Positions 13,163 to 24,954 of a stretch of DNA of 64,000 nt are shown here, piece after piece. The translations under genes and the position numbers were made by a program. The notes beneath the pieces were generated by a model that did no database searches, was not told the DNA's origin, and saw only the letters and a list, made by a program, of their open reading frames with translations. This DNA comes from Gyrodactylus bullatarudis (lineage: Eukaryota > Platyhelminthes > Monogenea > Gyrodactylidea > Gyrodactylidae): positions 49,420 through 113,419 of the forward strand of contig SSNU01000222.1 of the NCBI GenBank assembly GCA_012064415.1, given 5' to 3'. Position 1 is the stretch's first letter. Each line of letters starts with the position of its first letter.

Positions 13163-14544
13163 ATGAATGATGAGACAAAAATTTGCCTAGTATCCAATAT
13201 TCCCAAAGATTTTTCAGCTTCCCATTTGAGAAATTATTTCATCAAGTTTATTGATCTTGGTTTAATTGAATTCTTCAATTATCGTCACCGGCCTGCATAT
13301 CATGAACTGGCATCATTTAAAAACACAATCAATGCAGAAGATTTAGCCAATATAATAAGGAAAAAGAATCGAACCAAAGAATATTGCTTAGGATTTATTA
13401 AAATTAAAGAGAAATTTCTTTCAAAATTTATTAATATATATGATAACTCGTATTGGATTGATAAAAAGAATAACTATATTAATCAAAAGTGCAAAATTCT
13501 GACTATCGTTGGCAGTTTCTCGACCACTAATCTAATTGAATTTAAATCAAAAAATGATCTATTTCCTAAAGGGAATGTTGGAACTTCAACATCTTTCTTT
13601 TTAGATCAAATTAAAGCCTGTAAACTATTCAGCTCTGTCATTAGAAAGCTTGATATTGATTTCAACAAACATACATTTGAATCCAAGTTTAGAGAGGTTC
13701 CATTCAACTATTTATCCGATAATAAAGATGCTCAGGAACTGATTATCAGAGATGATCGCATTACAAAGCTAGATGAAGACTGTGAATATGATGCAATTCT
13801 TAAATCTGATATGACAGAGCCAAAAGACAAAGTGCCTTCAAAAACTAATGATTGTCCTGAGGATGATGTCCCCGAGGAGTGGGAGCGTTTCGAAGCACTT
13901 CATAATGATCCCTATAATCTGACTAGACATTCAAGGGCCAATATAAAGTATGAAGATGAAATAGAGAAAAAATGGGAAAAGGGAGGTTCTGGTCTTGTTC
14001 ACTACACTGATCAGATGTACTGGAATGCTTTGGAGACTGTACGGCGAGATGAGTTCTTCAACGAGCCTGCCTCATTCGATATTGATGTCAGTTTGGAACG
14101 ATATGATGATAATAAAATTGTCGAGAAGCCCTCAGTAACATCCAAAATTTGGTCTCAAAAGATTCATGAACAGATACCAAAATCTGTAAGTCATTTTATT
14201 ATTAACTTATCTAGAATAAAGGTTATCAAATACTGAAAAAGATAGGCTGGGCAGAAGGAGATAGGCTTGGTCCAAAACTTGATCCAAACCAACAAATTAC
14301 AGCTTATGAAGAGGCTGTTGGAATTTCAAGTAGCAAAAGAAATCGAGGTCTCCTCTATCCTCTCACCATGGAAAAAGAGAGTATAATTGACGATGATGTT
14401 AAATTTAGAGGTCTCGGATACAATGGCAGTAAAAAGATTGATCTAATAAAGGGGAAGCTAATAGAACATGTTATATTCAAGTCGAACATGCTTTGTGGTC
14501 ACCAGGGGATTTCTTTCGTCAAGCAAAAGTTGAACAAAATATAA
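13163..14544 (+). CDS. GPATCH3: G-patch domain-containing protein 3
   Basis: Two exons, 13163-14185 and 14215-14544, give 450 residues (human protein about 525). The N-terminus (CLVSNIPKDFSASHLRNYF ... NYRHRP) is the family's RRM-like start. A central acidic block with EEWERFEALHNDP and EKKWEKGGSGLVHYTDQ is characteristic. Exon 2 opens the G-patch with GYQILKKIGWAEGDRLG, followed by a second glycine motif (RGLGY). The intron is 29 nt, GTAAGT to CTAG, with a branch-like TTAAC; without splicing the frame stops before the G-patch. G-patch proteins commonly contact DEAH helicases; human GPATCH3 is nuclear and has been linked to innate antiviral signalling, but the role here is unknown. Its stop lies 62 nt from the convergent POLA2 stop. 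Confidence 0.9.
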
Positions 14545-14606
14545 TTAAGAGCTTATTTTTAAAATAATTTTACAATATAGTATATATATATTTCTAAATC
14601 ATTCAG

Positions 14607-16701
14607 TTACAATTTAAAAGTGTTCATTATAAAATGTTCCTTGAGACTTTCGATTTTTTCACTTGATTTTTTTAGCTGAATTAGTGTAAAAGATCCATCG
14701 CCGTAGAGACGAGAAGCCAACCCGGAGTTCACAAACAATGCATTGTTGACAAGTTTGGTGGAAAAATTTATAAAAGAAGGCATTATGAAGCAGTGGGGAG
14801 ATAGCCTCTTCTCATGATGCGTACTACTTTCAAGCGGCTTGAAATTGCAATTTTTACTCCAAAGTCTATAGTTCATGGGAACATCAAAATTACACGGATT
14901 CATAGGATAGATACTCCCGGCTGAGAAATAAAATTGATTAGAAAAGTCAACTTACTTGACAAAATCTTTTTACAAATCCTGGTTATACGGTCCATTTCCG
15001 GTTGTGTCTTGTTGGCTGAGCCCAGGGAAGTTTCCTCTCCAGACAAGTGCATAATAACATCAGTCGATGAGATAACTATGCTTGGACCCCTCTCCAATGT
15101 CTGTTGAGACTTGAGTGTTATGAAACAAGGGTCTGGACCAAAGAAAACCCGGCTATTTAGAACCTCCTTGGAGATACCTCTAACCTGAGTATTTGGTCCG
15201 GTCGGATACATGGGCTTCTGGCCAAATTCCTTATAGGAGGATATGAATATAATTTTTGCTTCCACCTCAAGAGCAGCTTTGATGAGTAAATTTCTGAATT
15301 TAACAAATAAATCATCAAATGTTCCCTTGGCATAATCCAAGAGTCGAGGATGATTTGTATCAATTAGAGGACCATTGATCAAGACCAGATTGGGCTTCTT
15401 ATCTTGAATTGCCTTGACAACTTTTGATAGTATTGAGTCGTCGTCTACTGGTTTGTCGTACCTCTGAAAGGGGCCAGAAGCGACAAGGATGAGAGAATCA
15501 AGTGAAGTAAACTTGGACAGAAAAGTGGATTCAAGTTGAAGTTGTTTCTTTACTAAAATATTGGTTTTTGAAGGATTTGTCCCAACAAAAACAACCGGTT
15601 CTCCCAGTATAAAAGAAACAGGAACATTATCAGATGCTATATCAAAGCGAATGGGTAACAGTGTTGTTGAGAAGGGAGATATTCCGATTTGAGATTGAGA
15701 CAATTTACTTTGTTGATAAGACGAGAGATCTTCATCGATATCCATAAAGCCCATAACCTTTTTGCTGGGATTCTTCTCGTTAACTGTTATTTTTTTGACT
15801 TGATTGTTGACATTTTTCGATATGTTTGTTATCTTGCCAAAATACAAGGCATCCTGGAATATCTTTTCGTCGAATGCCTTGAAATTAAGAGACGACGAGT
15901 CCTCAGTGTTTTCTCCTGACAGGATTTGTGATAAACTTGCATTAGTGTCTTGAGTTTGAGAGCAAGAATTTTTCACCTGCACAAGATCAACTGTTGACAT
16001 GATATCCTTGAGAACATTTTGCGACCATTCTTGGATTACTTGAAAAGAAAAGATTAGAGAAAAAGTGAAATGAATTAATAATAAGTTTTTGACAAACTTT
16101 GATTTCTGTCATTAGGATTTTCACGTAGAATATCTGTCTGATAGAATTCATCAATTTCAAAGTTGACAGATGATGATAAATTTTTTGCTATATCAATCTT
16201 TTCTCCCTTGGGCCAGGAACTAGAAATTGTCGAATCGCTAGGGACGCTAAATGAAGCATTAATATTGGAAATATTCGGCTTTTCGTCAGAATCTTTTTCG
16301 AAAACTCTCAAAGTAGAGTTGTCGCAATAAGAATCAAGAAAGTTGAGATTAGAATTATCACAAATTAATAAATCATCATTGCGCTCCTTTAGAACAGATT
16401 TGGTTGACTTGGATGCAGTTAGAGATTCAGAAAGCTGTTATTATAAATGAATGAAAAGTACATGTAATTTGAAAAGATCAATTGACTTTCGATGAAGGAC
16501 GTTATCTTGTTTTTTGTTCAAGTTAAAGGCGATAAACTTTTGAGTAATGGTATCTTCGTCCAAGTTATACTCCGAGCACAAAGGAATAACTATAGAATAA
16601 TAGAATTAGTACGACTTACTTTCATTAAGTAATTCTTCATCTTTGATAGTAATACCAAAACTTATAAAGTTTTCTTTAAGCTCCTCTAATGAACTTGTCA
16701 T
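14607..16701 (-). CDS. POLA2: DNA polymerase alpha subunit B (primosome regulatory subunit)
   Basis: Five exons (16701-16620, 16589-16462, 16434-16098, 16038-14956, 14920-14607) give 647 residues; human is 598. The short N-terminal helical domain (LEELKENFISFGI) is followed by a low-complexity Ser-rich linker, then the OB fold and the inactive calcineurin-like phosphoesterase region (DSLILVASGPFQRYDKP, NLVLINGPLIDTNHP, IVISSTDVIMHLSGEE), ending with the NPCNFDVPMNYRLW and LFVNSGLASRLYGDGSF blocks. The subunit tethers the polymerase alpha catalytic subunit and helps load the primase complex at replication origins in the nucleus. Introns are 30, 27, 59 and 35 nt. The 27-nt intron (16435-16461) is the least certain: GTACTT is the only nearby donor that keeps the frame. 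The exon 3 donor at 16097 is GTTTGT. Confidence 0.92.
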
Positions 16702-17155
16702 TGAATTGTATTTTCTTATTTTCAGAAAATTTTATTTCAAATTAATATTATTATAATTTTATTTAGTTAAAACAATACTCTTTTAAACAAAATTCGGCGC
16801 TAACTTTATTTGAAAATCTTAAGTCTAAATTTTAGACTAAAAAATTCTAGCCTAAAATTAAAAAAAAATTTAATAAAATTATCTCTAAGACTCGGACTGA
16901 ATCTGAAATATTTTTGCTATTCACTCAAGACAAAAGGTTTGAAAATTAAACTTCAATTTTTGATTTCAATTTTTTTTCAATAGAAATTTAAGCAATACTA
17001 CTTTTTAGCAAAACTGTATTGTATTGAAATAATTATTGATGGAAAATAAAAGAATTCTGAAAACGTGCTGCAGCAGATTGGAATTTAATATATGACATGA
17101 AAATATTCTATTGTCTAAAAAACAAAACAACTGCGAGATTTAACTCTTGTCGTAA

Positions 17156-17163
17156 TATATAAA
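17156..17163 (+). promoter_or_regulatory. TATA-box candidate of first CAP gene
   Basis: TATATAAA lies 62 nt upstream of the CAP1 start codon. Similar A/T motifs precede each of the other three CAP genes at 40-54 nt, which supports a focused core promoter. Confidence 0.5.
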
Positions 17164-17224
17164 TGTATATTTAACAAGCTGAAATTGTCTGATTTATTCA
17201 TCAATTTTTTTCATAATATTACCA

Positions 17225-18497
17225 ATGCTTTTCAATTCAGTTTTCATATTTCTCATAATTTTAAATTTATCCTTTCTAAAGGCCGCTTTGACGAAAAAAC
17301 AAAAGCAATTTATTCTCGATGCCCATAATACAGTAAGACTTAAACTTAGAAAAGGAACCGTTCCAGATGAACCAAAGGCAGAGAAAATTGATTATCTCGT
17401 ATGATCTTAAACTTACCTTGTATAATAGCATTGGAGTACAGAATTGGCCAATAATGCTCAAAGATATGCTAACCAGTGTAGATTCTTACATGAGGATAAA
17501 GCGTTTAGGAAATCTAAAAAGTATTCATACACTGGACAAAATCTATATGCAGGCTCCAATATAAAAAAGTAATTCTAAACTACTAATCACCTCAAGATCT
17601 GTAAAAAAATGGTATCAAGAACATTACAATTATAATTATGCTTCCAACTCTTCGCCAAATAACAAAATGTTTGGCCATTATACGCAGGTAAGTTGGAACT
17701 AATTCCAGTAATCTTCAATCTAAATATTAGTAAAAGTAGATTGAACTAACCTCTTCCAGACATTTTGGTACTGAGATAGTTATAACTAAACTAAGGTTTT
17801 TAGATAAAATTGAAGAGAGTTCAGATTACAAGCGTCTCATCCAATGAAGAAGATACTTGTCTATTTCAGAACCAAAATGTCTGACTTTGGAAAAAGGATG
17901 GTTGTATTCTGATTAAATCTATACTTTAACGAATATTTATTGAAGATTTCTGATTCCATCATAGAGCAAAACAATTTTCCTATTAATTCGAGTGGTATCA
18001 TCAGAGGTTATTAATTTCTTCGATCCTCTCTTAATAAACTATTTTAGACAAACTCTGCTTTCTCTTATTGGTTTGAAGGGGTTAATCATGTCATTATGAT
18101 CTCACAACTAGTAAAATTTTAGAAATGAGACAAAGGTCAATTCCATATCCACGGTCATTATTGTCTGACTATAGCCAGTATTCGACTTCTCGAACTCAAC
18201 ACTGAAACTACAATGCTTTTTATTATTATTTGACTCTGTTATATGGAACTGATCTCAAGTTGAAAGATATCATAGTGACATGCCAATAATCTGTTATCAT
18301 GGCCTGACTTTTACTGAATTTGTCCTTTATTTATTATCACAAAAATCCAGCTGGTTTGGGCAAATACCAAAGAAGTCGGTTGTGCTTCAAGAAAATGTAA
18401 AGGAGTGCCCGGATTCAATTATGACTATCTTCTTGTATGCAACTACGGACCTGGAGGCAATATCAAGGGCGAATGGCCCTACAAAGCAGCCAAATAG
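17225..18497 (+). CDS. Secreted CAP-domain (venom allergen/Ag5-like) protein, copy 1
   Basis: Exons 17225-17398, 17429-17568, 17597-17687 and 18351-18497 encode 183 residues. A hydrophobic signal peptide (to about residue 20) precedes one CAP domain: LDAHNTVR, CRFLHED, YTGQNLYAG, GHYTQ, LVWANTKEVGCA and CNYGPGG. Four conserved cysteines would give two disulfides. As in many arthropod antigen-5 proteins, the usual Glu of the cavity motif is Gln (GQN). Exon 2 (140 nt) and exon 3 (91 nt) match the other three copies exactly in size. Here the last two exons are fused into one of 147 nt, with tail GEWPYKAAK instead of (N/E)RPY; introns 1 and 2 are 30 and 28 nt, intron 3 is 663 nt. This is the most divergent copy. 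CAP proteins are extracellular, some bind lipids; the target here is unknown. Confidence 0.88.
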
Positions 18498-19861
18498 AAT
18501 TTTGCCTCTGATTGAAATACTCTCTCATTATTACTCTTTGTAATAAAGCCAGTTTTTTTGTTAGAAGATTTTATAGTACAATATAATATGTTACCATTTA
18601 TCTTGTTACTCTTGGTAATCTTAAGACTAACGGAATAGTTTGATAAACTTTGATAACCAGGCTTCAAGATTCACAAGTTAGTAATCCAAAGCTTAAAATT
18701 AGATTTTAACAAGGATTAATTCCATAAATGAAAATATTTTTCTCAAAAATTTCCATGGTCTTCCACGTTTCTTATTTAATCTGTAACCTTCAAGTTTCGA
18801 CTCCTTCAGATTTTCCGCGTCACAAAATTCAATCTTTGAATAGATGTATTAAGCCTTTCAAAAATCTTCGGCGTCATTTATGGAATTAACCCTTTTAAAA
18901 ATAAAGGATGCAGTTTAAATAGAAGAAAAATGACTTATTGTGACATCTTGAATTGCAAATTAAGTTCTTCTTTGTACACCTGCAATGATTTCAGACAAAC
19001 TTTGTCTGACAATCAAATCTTAGGAATCTTGTCCATCAACGAAAGATTGGAGTAAAGAGAAAAACTGATCTTGGAGACATCAATTACACCATTCTTCGCG
19101 CTAACCTTGTAAAACGATTCATCAATGACTTCTACCACAATACAGACTAGGTTTCTTTGATCTAGCTTGGCTCGTGATTTTCTTGGAATTTTGCGTCCAA
19201 GTTTGAATAAAAAAGGCTTTTTGTATAGTCCAGTTTAGACCTTGTATGAGAGATTACTAATTTAATATCCGTTGGATTGTTACATTCAAGCATTTTATGT
19301 TTTTCATTTAAAAAGTTATCTGAGCTTTGGAAATAGATTCGCAGATTCAGGGAAGGTCTTACCCATACCATGATCAGCAAAAATGGAATAGGGTTCAAAA
19401 ACCGGATTTTTATAGGCCTTCAAGACTGCTGTGATAGGTTCTGTGCTGAGCATAAATAAGAAACCAATCAGAGTTCACTTGAAAAAATCAAAAATATGAA
19501 ATTAAACATCTGCTTAATAATAACCATCAAGGTTATTATTCGGTTAAATAAAAAAAATTCGTCAAGTAATTTAAAGTTTAGTATTTTTCTAGTAATCTGG
19601 AGTCGTAAACTACTAGATCCGGAAATCTTTGATCTAAAAATCTTCATTTCCGCCGAGTAAAAACGTATTATTGATTTTATTAATATAACAATAACTAACA
19701 AGTTAGTATGGATAACTTATTTGCTACAGATAAAATGTAAGATAACATGTGATTTCATGAAAAACAAAGTTCATCCCTCCCGAGTTGACGAATGAAAAAG
19801 TGGAGAAATTCGATTTAAATAATGTAGATTCAAATTTTGTATCGACTGTGAATTGTGGAGT
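18498..19861. other. Spacer between CAP copies 1 and 2
   Basis: No supported gene. Open stretches on both strands are short, lack a credible start or splice context, and resemble no family I know. The TTTAAATAA near 19814 is the probable core promoter of CAP copy 2. Confidence 0.5.
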
Positions 19862-20563
19862 ATGTTTGTCTTTTTCTACATGTTAATAATTCTATGCTTG
19901 AGTCGAGCTCAAATGAGTGAAAGTGATAAGAAATTATTCCTCGACTCTCACAATACATTCAGAAGAATGCTCCGCCTGGGCCAGGTCCAGGGACAGCCGA
20001 AAGCAAAAGCAATGCCAGATTTAGTTAGTTTTTTTTCTTCCTATAGGAACCTATAGGTCTGGAATAATGTTTTGGAGAGAAAAGCCCAAGGACATGCGAA
20101 CAAGTGTAAATTCAAACACGATTCGTATGAGAATAGAAAAACTAAAAATTTCAAATATGTCGGACAAAATATCTATGGGGGTTCTGATTTCAGAAGGTTA
20201 TTCAATTGAATTTTATTCTTTTACTCCAAGGGCAGTTGATAGTTGGTTTGATGAGCACAAGTCCTATAGCTACAAGAAGAATGGATCAAAAAATAATAAA
20301 CAGGTCGGCCATTACACACAGGTAGGCCAATCATATTTTTAAGTGTCCTTCATATAACAGATTGCTTGGGCCAAGACTATAAATCTTGGATGTGCCGTGA
20401 AGGATTGCACCGGTGTCGGAGGATACAAGTATAAATATTTGGTTGTTTGCAATTATGGGCCAGCGTAAGTGATAACACATTCTTTACCATTTAGGAATAA
20501 AATTAAAAATGATATCTTTTCTTCAGGGGTAACTTTAATGGACAGAAACCTTACAGAGTCTAA
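19862..20563 (+). CDS. Secreted CAP-domain (venom allergen/Ag5-like) protein, copy 2
   Basis: Exons 19862-20023, 20057-20196, 20231-20321, 20361-20464 and 20527-20563 encode 177 residues. The signal peptide probably ends at SRA-QMSES. The CAP domain shows LDSHNTFRR, GQPKAKAMPDLVWNN, CKFKHDSYENR, YVGQNIYGG, VDSWFDEH, GHYTQ, AWAKTINLGCAVKDC and CNYGPAGNFNGQKPYRV. The exon pattern 162-140-91-104-37 nt is identical to copy 3, with introns of 33, 34, 39 and 62 nt. The start is the Met directly before the hydrophobic segment. Being tandem and in the same orientation as the other copies, it arose by local duplication. Function is probably secretory (cuticle, venom-like gland or host interface); the sequence cannot say which. 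Confidence 0.9.
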
Positions 20564-21367
20564 TAAAAGTTCTTTGAAAAAATTTCTGGTTTATAATTCT
20601 TATCGTAATTATCAAAATTTACTCTAACTGAAAAGTAAATGATTTGTTACAAAAGTTGGTGTAGAATTTGAGATCTTCTTACGCCTGCATAACACGGATA
20701 CAATCTATACAACGAACTTATTTTAAACTGTACTCAATATAATTTTGATATGTTGCTAATAATTGCGATTTTGAGTACAAACACCTGTTGAAAAGCCTTG
20801 TATCTAACATTTAGTTTGGCAAACATTTCTTAGTATAGAACTTCAGATAACCCAATACGTTTGATTCAAACATGGAACAAGTTAGTTTTCGATGAAGATG
20901 AATAAAATATTCCCAATTCAATATATTAGAATCTAATGATTAGATAGTCTACCAAAGAGGTGGAATAAATGAATATTTTGATCTATAACTTGATGATATT
21001 CAAATTAATAAATTTGCTTTTGAAATTAAAAACCCAATATCTGGCACGTTTTTGGGTACTCGTAAGTGATTAAAAAAATAGTTTTGAGAAAATTTAAGAT
21101 TCTCGTAAATACCTTAGAAACTAGATCGAAGTACAGATTCATTTATTAATCATTGTTCACTCAGTTTTGGAACCGACTGTAATTCGAGCAGCCCTATTTC
21201 TTAGTTCAATACCATGTATTTTTCAAAGTCCTTAGATTGATTCGCTATGAAAGGAATTCTTGTAATCTCATCTATTATTAGACTCATTGCATAGCCACCT
21301 GCAATGAAAAGTTTATAAATTATCTGATCAAAATCAGTAGTAGTTTGTTTACTTTTTAACATTGATA
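20564..21367. other. Spacer between CAP copies 2 and 3
   Basis: AT-rich, with no gene or recognisable repeat. TATAAAT at 21314-21320 lies 54 nt before the copy 3 start and is its likely core promoter. Confidence 0.5.
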
Positions 21368-22084
21368 ATGAAAACGTTCTTGGTTGTCTTTTTACTTCTG
21401 TCCTTGAGTAACTCCGGATTGACTGAAACAGAAAAAAAGGCTACTCTTGATGCTCATAACGGATTTAGGAAGCAAATACTGCTGGGTCAAGTTCCAGGTC
21501 AACCGAAAGCCAAGGCAATGCCAAACTTGGTAAGTCATCAGTTTGAAACTAATGCCCCGTGACCATAGAAGTGGAACGCCGAACTAGAGAAAAAGGCCCA
21601 AGAACACGCTAACAAGTGTAGATTTATGCATGATTCTTATGTAGAAAGAAGAACAACTCAATTTCAATATGTTGGTCAAAATATTTACGGAGGCTACAAT
21701 TACGCAGAGTACGCAAATTCTAGTCGTGATTTTTGTTTAGGGCAGTAAAGAAATGGTTTGATGAACATAGCTCTTATGACTATGAAAAAAACGCCTCAAA
21801 GGATAAGAAACCAACTGGGCATTATACTCAGGTAAGTCGCTATTATTCTTTTAAATAATAAATGTCAAACAATATCCAAAATAATATCATCTCTATGATT
21901 GTTTATTTTCCCCAGGTTGTATGGGCGAAATCAACTGACTTGGGATGTGCTGTGAAAGATTGCACTGGAGTGCCGGGCTACACTCTAAGATATCTTTTTG
22001 TTTGCAACTACGGACCTGCGTAAGTTCAACAAAATTTTAACTTTCAGGGGGAACTTTAATACAGAAAGACCTTACCAAGTCTAA
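21368..22084 (+). CDS. Secreted CAP-domain (venom allergen/Ag5-like) protein, copy 3
   Basis: Exons 21368-21529, 21569-21708, 21741-21831, 21916-22019 and 22048-22084 encode 177 residues. A clear signal peptide (MKTFLVVFLLLSLSNSG) precedes LTETEKKATLDAHNGFRK, GQPKAKAMPNLKWNAEL, CRFMHDSYVERR, YVGQNIYGG, AVKKWFDEHSSYDY, GHYTQVVWAKSTDLGCAVK and CNYGPAGNFNTERPYQV. Introns are 39, 32, 84 and 28 nt. Exon lengths equal those of copy 2 throughout. It holds the most canonical CAP signatures of the four (HYTQVVWA). The single CAP domain and lack of any C-terminal extension make it an antigen-5/PR-1-type protein rather than a CRISP. Confidence 0.91.
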
Positions 22085-23135
22085 TAAAAAACTGCTGATA
22101 TTAATTTTAGTTTTTAATTAGAACCACGGAATTCTTAAGGGAATTGCTTTTAAATTGAATTTTCATCAATTTTGGTCACTCAAAAAGTTTCAACGGTGAT
22201 GGATTCCACACGTCTTCGTCAGTGATAGGACAAGTAGAACAAAAACTTTATACAATTTAAACATATCCAAAAATTCCTATATTGACTTTTATTTTAGTAT
22301 ATCCTATTAAAAAACTAATTTTAGAGTTTTTTCACTGATTTTTTATATTAAGTTCAGAGAAGAATATGATTAAAATTTGATAGCTTGTGATAGCTAGGAT
22401 ATTAGGGGCGAATTTGAAATTTTGATCTCAGATTATTTAATCAATAGTATTCAAATACATCCGAATAACACATGGAGATAAAGTATATTTAATGAAAGAA
22501 TATATTATGTTTTATCTCTATTGAATTTTTGATAGAAGCGTCAATTTAAACTAATTTCACATCATACTTATTTTCTAATTTTCTGTAAAATAAAAGCTGC
22601 TTCTGTAATTTATAAAAGCGTGCTTTTTCATTTGGAATTCAAAAAATTGAAGGTTTCGTAAAATTCATTAATTCCCAATTTCATCGAGTTTAGCTTTAGT
22701 CAATAAGGATACGATAAAAAACACTTAAAACGTTTTTAGTTTCAAAATATTTAAGTTTATAATGTTGTTCCTTACAATTATTGAAAGTATTATATTAAAA
22801 TTATCTGTAGGACATATTTTAAGATCAGTGGATAATATCTCACATCCAAGACCAGTAGTATGGGACATCTAAAATAATGTAGATCTTAAAATTGCTTCGC
22901 TTAACTTCTAAATCCTCACACTTGGATTTTTAAAATTGAAAATTAGAGCTGTAAAAATTTTTATAAATCCTTACGTTGAAGAATAATATCGTTACAGAGT
23001 CACGTGATTTAAAGATTGATAATTCGAAAGAGATGAACAAATTTTAATCCTACCAATTAGATTTTTAGCCAATTTCCATCAACTACTATAAATAATCAAG
23101 TACAGCTTGAATCTTGAGTTATTGCTAGAGTGAGA
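22085..23135. other. Spacer between CAP copies 3 and 4, with a duplicated segment
   Basis: No gene seen. 22762-22834 recurs downstream of copy 4 (see the repeat entries). TATAAATA at 23087-23094 sits 42 nt before the copy 4 start and is its likely core promoter. Confidence 0.5.
22762..22834 (+). repeat. Direct repeat flanking CAP copy 4, left copy
   Basis: About 73 nt, nearly identical to 24151-24224, including a perfect stretch over ATCTGTAGGACATATTTTAA and beyond. The two copies are in direct orientation 1.39 kb apart and bracket CAP copy 4. Confidence 0.8.
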
Positions 23136-23955
23136 ATGTTCATCGTACCTCTTTTTATCCTTTCTTGCTCCATCATCTTTCCGAGTAATGCTCAAATGAG
23201 TAATGGGGATAAACAAGCCTTCCTTGATTATCATAATCAGGCTAGACAAGATCTCGTGTTGGGTCGAGTCCCAGGACAGCCGAGAGCCAAGTTTATGTCC
23301 GAAATGGTAAGTCCTTTCTTTGGTTAATCGATAAAAAATAAGAGATGGAATAAGGATTTAGAGCGAAAAGCTCAATACCACGCCAACAAGTGCCGATTCC
23401 AGCATGACTCCAATGAAGATAGAAGAACTGATCCATTTAGATATGTTGGCCAAAATATTTATGGTGGCAGTAACATAAAACAGTATGCTCATGAAAAATT
23501 GAAATCTTTTAGAGCTCTTTCCATGTGGTTCAATGAATACAAAGATTTTGATTATCGAAGTAATTCGGCAATCAACAATAGAGTAATTGGACATTACACA
23601 CAAGTAAATAGAGGTAATCTAAAATAAATCTACAGATGGCATGGGCAAAGACGACAGATCTAGGATGTGCAGTGAAGGATTGTCAAGGGTATCCCGGTTA
23701 TAGATACAAATTCCTTGTCGTTTGTGACTATGGTCCAGGGTGAGAGTTTAGAGATTGATTTGAGATTTCATTGTAAACGGTACCACAAACATTTCTTTGC
23801 AAGAATTCTTCAGAAATACGATCAGTTCAATTCAAGAAATTCTTTTCAAACGAAAAGTTTGGAAAACCCGAGTCAGAAAAGAATCTAACCTAACTAACAA
23901 TTTGAATTTTTTTTCCAGGGGAAATTACAACAATGAGAGGCCTTATGAAGCCTAG
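23136..23955 (+). CDS. Secreted CAP-domain (venom allergen/Ag5-like) protein, copy 4
   Basis: Exons 23136-23306, 23343-23482, 23513-23603, 23636-23739 and 23919-23955 encode 180 residues. The signal peptide ends near SNA-QMSNG. CAP motifs: LDYHNQARQ, GQPRAKFMSEMRWNKDL, CRFQHDSNEDRR, YVGQNIYGG, LSMWFNEYKDF, GHYTQ, MAWAKTTDLGCAVKDC and CDYGPGGNYNNERPYEA. Only exon 1 differs in size from copies 2 and 3 (171 rather than 162 nt, three extra signal-peptide codons). Introns are 36, 30, 32 and 179 nt. The intron 3 donor is GTAAAT, weaker than in the sister genes. The gene is bracketed by the 73-nt direct repeats. Confidence 0.9.
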
Positions 23956-24150
23956 CGATATTGATTTGAATAAAAAGAGCTTGTTCCATTGAAGGCAAAC
24001 GTTGTTTTTATATTCGATTTATATTATGCGGGTTAAAGATAAAAAGTATTAAATACAGTTTGCACTAGAAAGATTTCAGGAAAAATTGAGTAGATATTGA
24101 ATTCCCACTACAGTATTGTAGAGTTCTAACCAGGATAAAACCTCTGAATG

Positions 24151-24224
24151 ATGTTGTTCCTTACAGTTAATTTAAAGTATTATATTCAGATTATCTGTAG
24201 GACATATTTTAAGATCAGTGGATA
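24151..24224 (+). repeat. Direct repeat flanking CAP copy 4, right copy
   Basis: Partner of 22762-22834. A few substitutions are scattered in the first half; the last 45 nt or so are identical. Confidence 0.8.
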
Positions 24225-24954
24225 CATTGAAAGATTATCTTTCATCAATTTTGACAAATCAGAGGTTTTTTTATTTTGTGCTGATTTCAGATTTGTAATA
24301 ATATTTTCTTAATTATGATTATTAATTGAACTAAATTCCAATTAATTTTAGGAAAGTCTAACCCCGTATATTTTCGATGGAGATTTTTTTTTCTTTTTAT
24401 CAAGTGTTTATCGATTATTAAAATAAGGAAGACAATTTATACACCAATTTTCTCGCTTTCATCAGCGTGATTCATCAGCCTAGTTCATTCTCAAATGACA
24501 AAGTTTAGAAGGAATCGAGGACATGGATGGTATATTGGTTTTTTTCAAAATTGAATGGTTTCAAAATCATCTTAGATTATAAGGTTAATTATGTCTTAAA
24601 CGAATGGTCAAAAAGTCGATTCTCGAGGTTGAAGAAATAAGACAATGCATACGGCAATACGTTCATCATGAAAAATGTTTCTTTCGATCTACCTTTAATC
24701 TTAATTTAGAACAAAATATTCAAAATTTTCATCCAGGATAAATAATATAGAGAATATTAGATTTGTAATATCCATCTTAGAAAACAATTATTTAGATTTT
24801 AAATGAGTAAAATTATAAAGCCAAAATTTATACAGTAATTAGACTCAAGATTTTATAAGATATAGCTGACTAAGTATTCCTACTGAACATAAATATCAAT
24901 AAACTTTACAAATTTCATTGAATGATACTCTGTATAAAAATACATATCTGTGTA

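Noticed and set aside
18960..19400. Possible transposase relic in the spacer after CAP copy 1
   Set aside because: Runs of coding-like sequence on both strands but no motif that ties them to a known transposase family.
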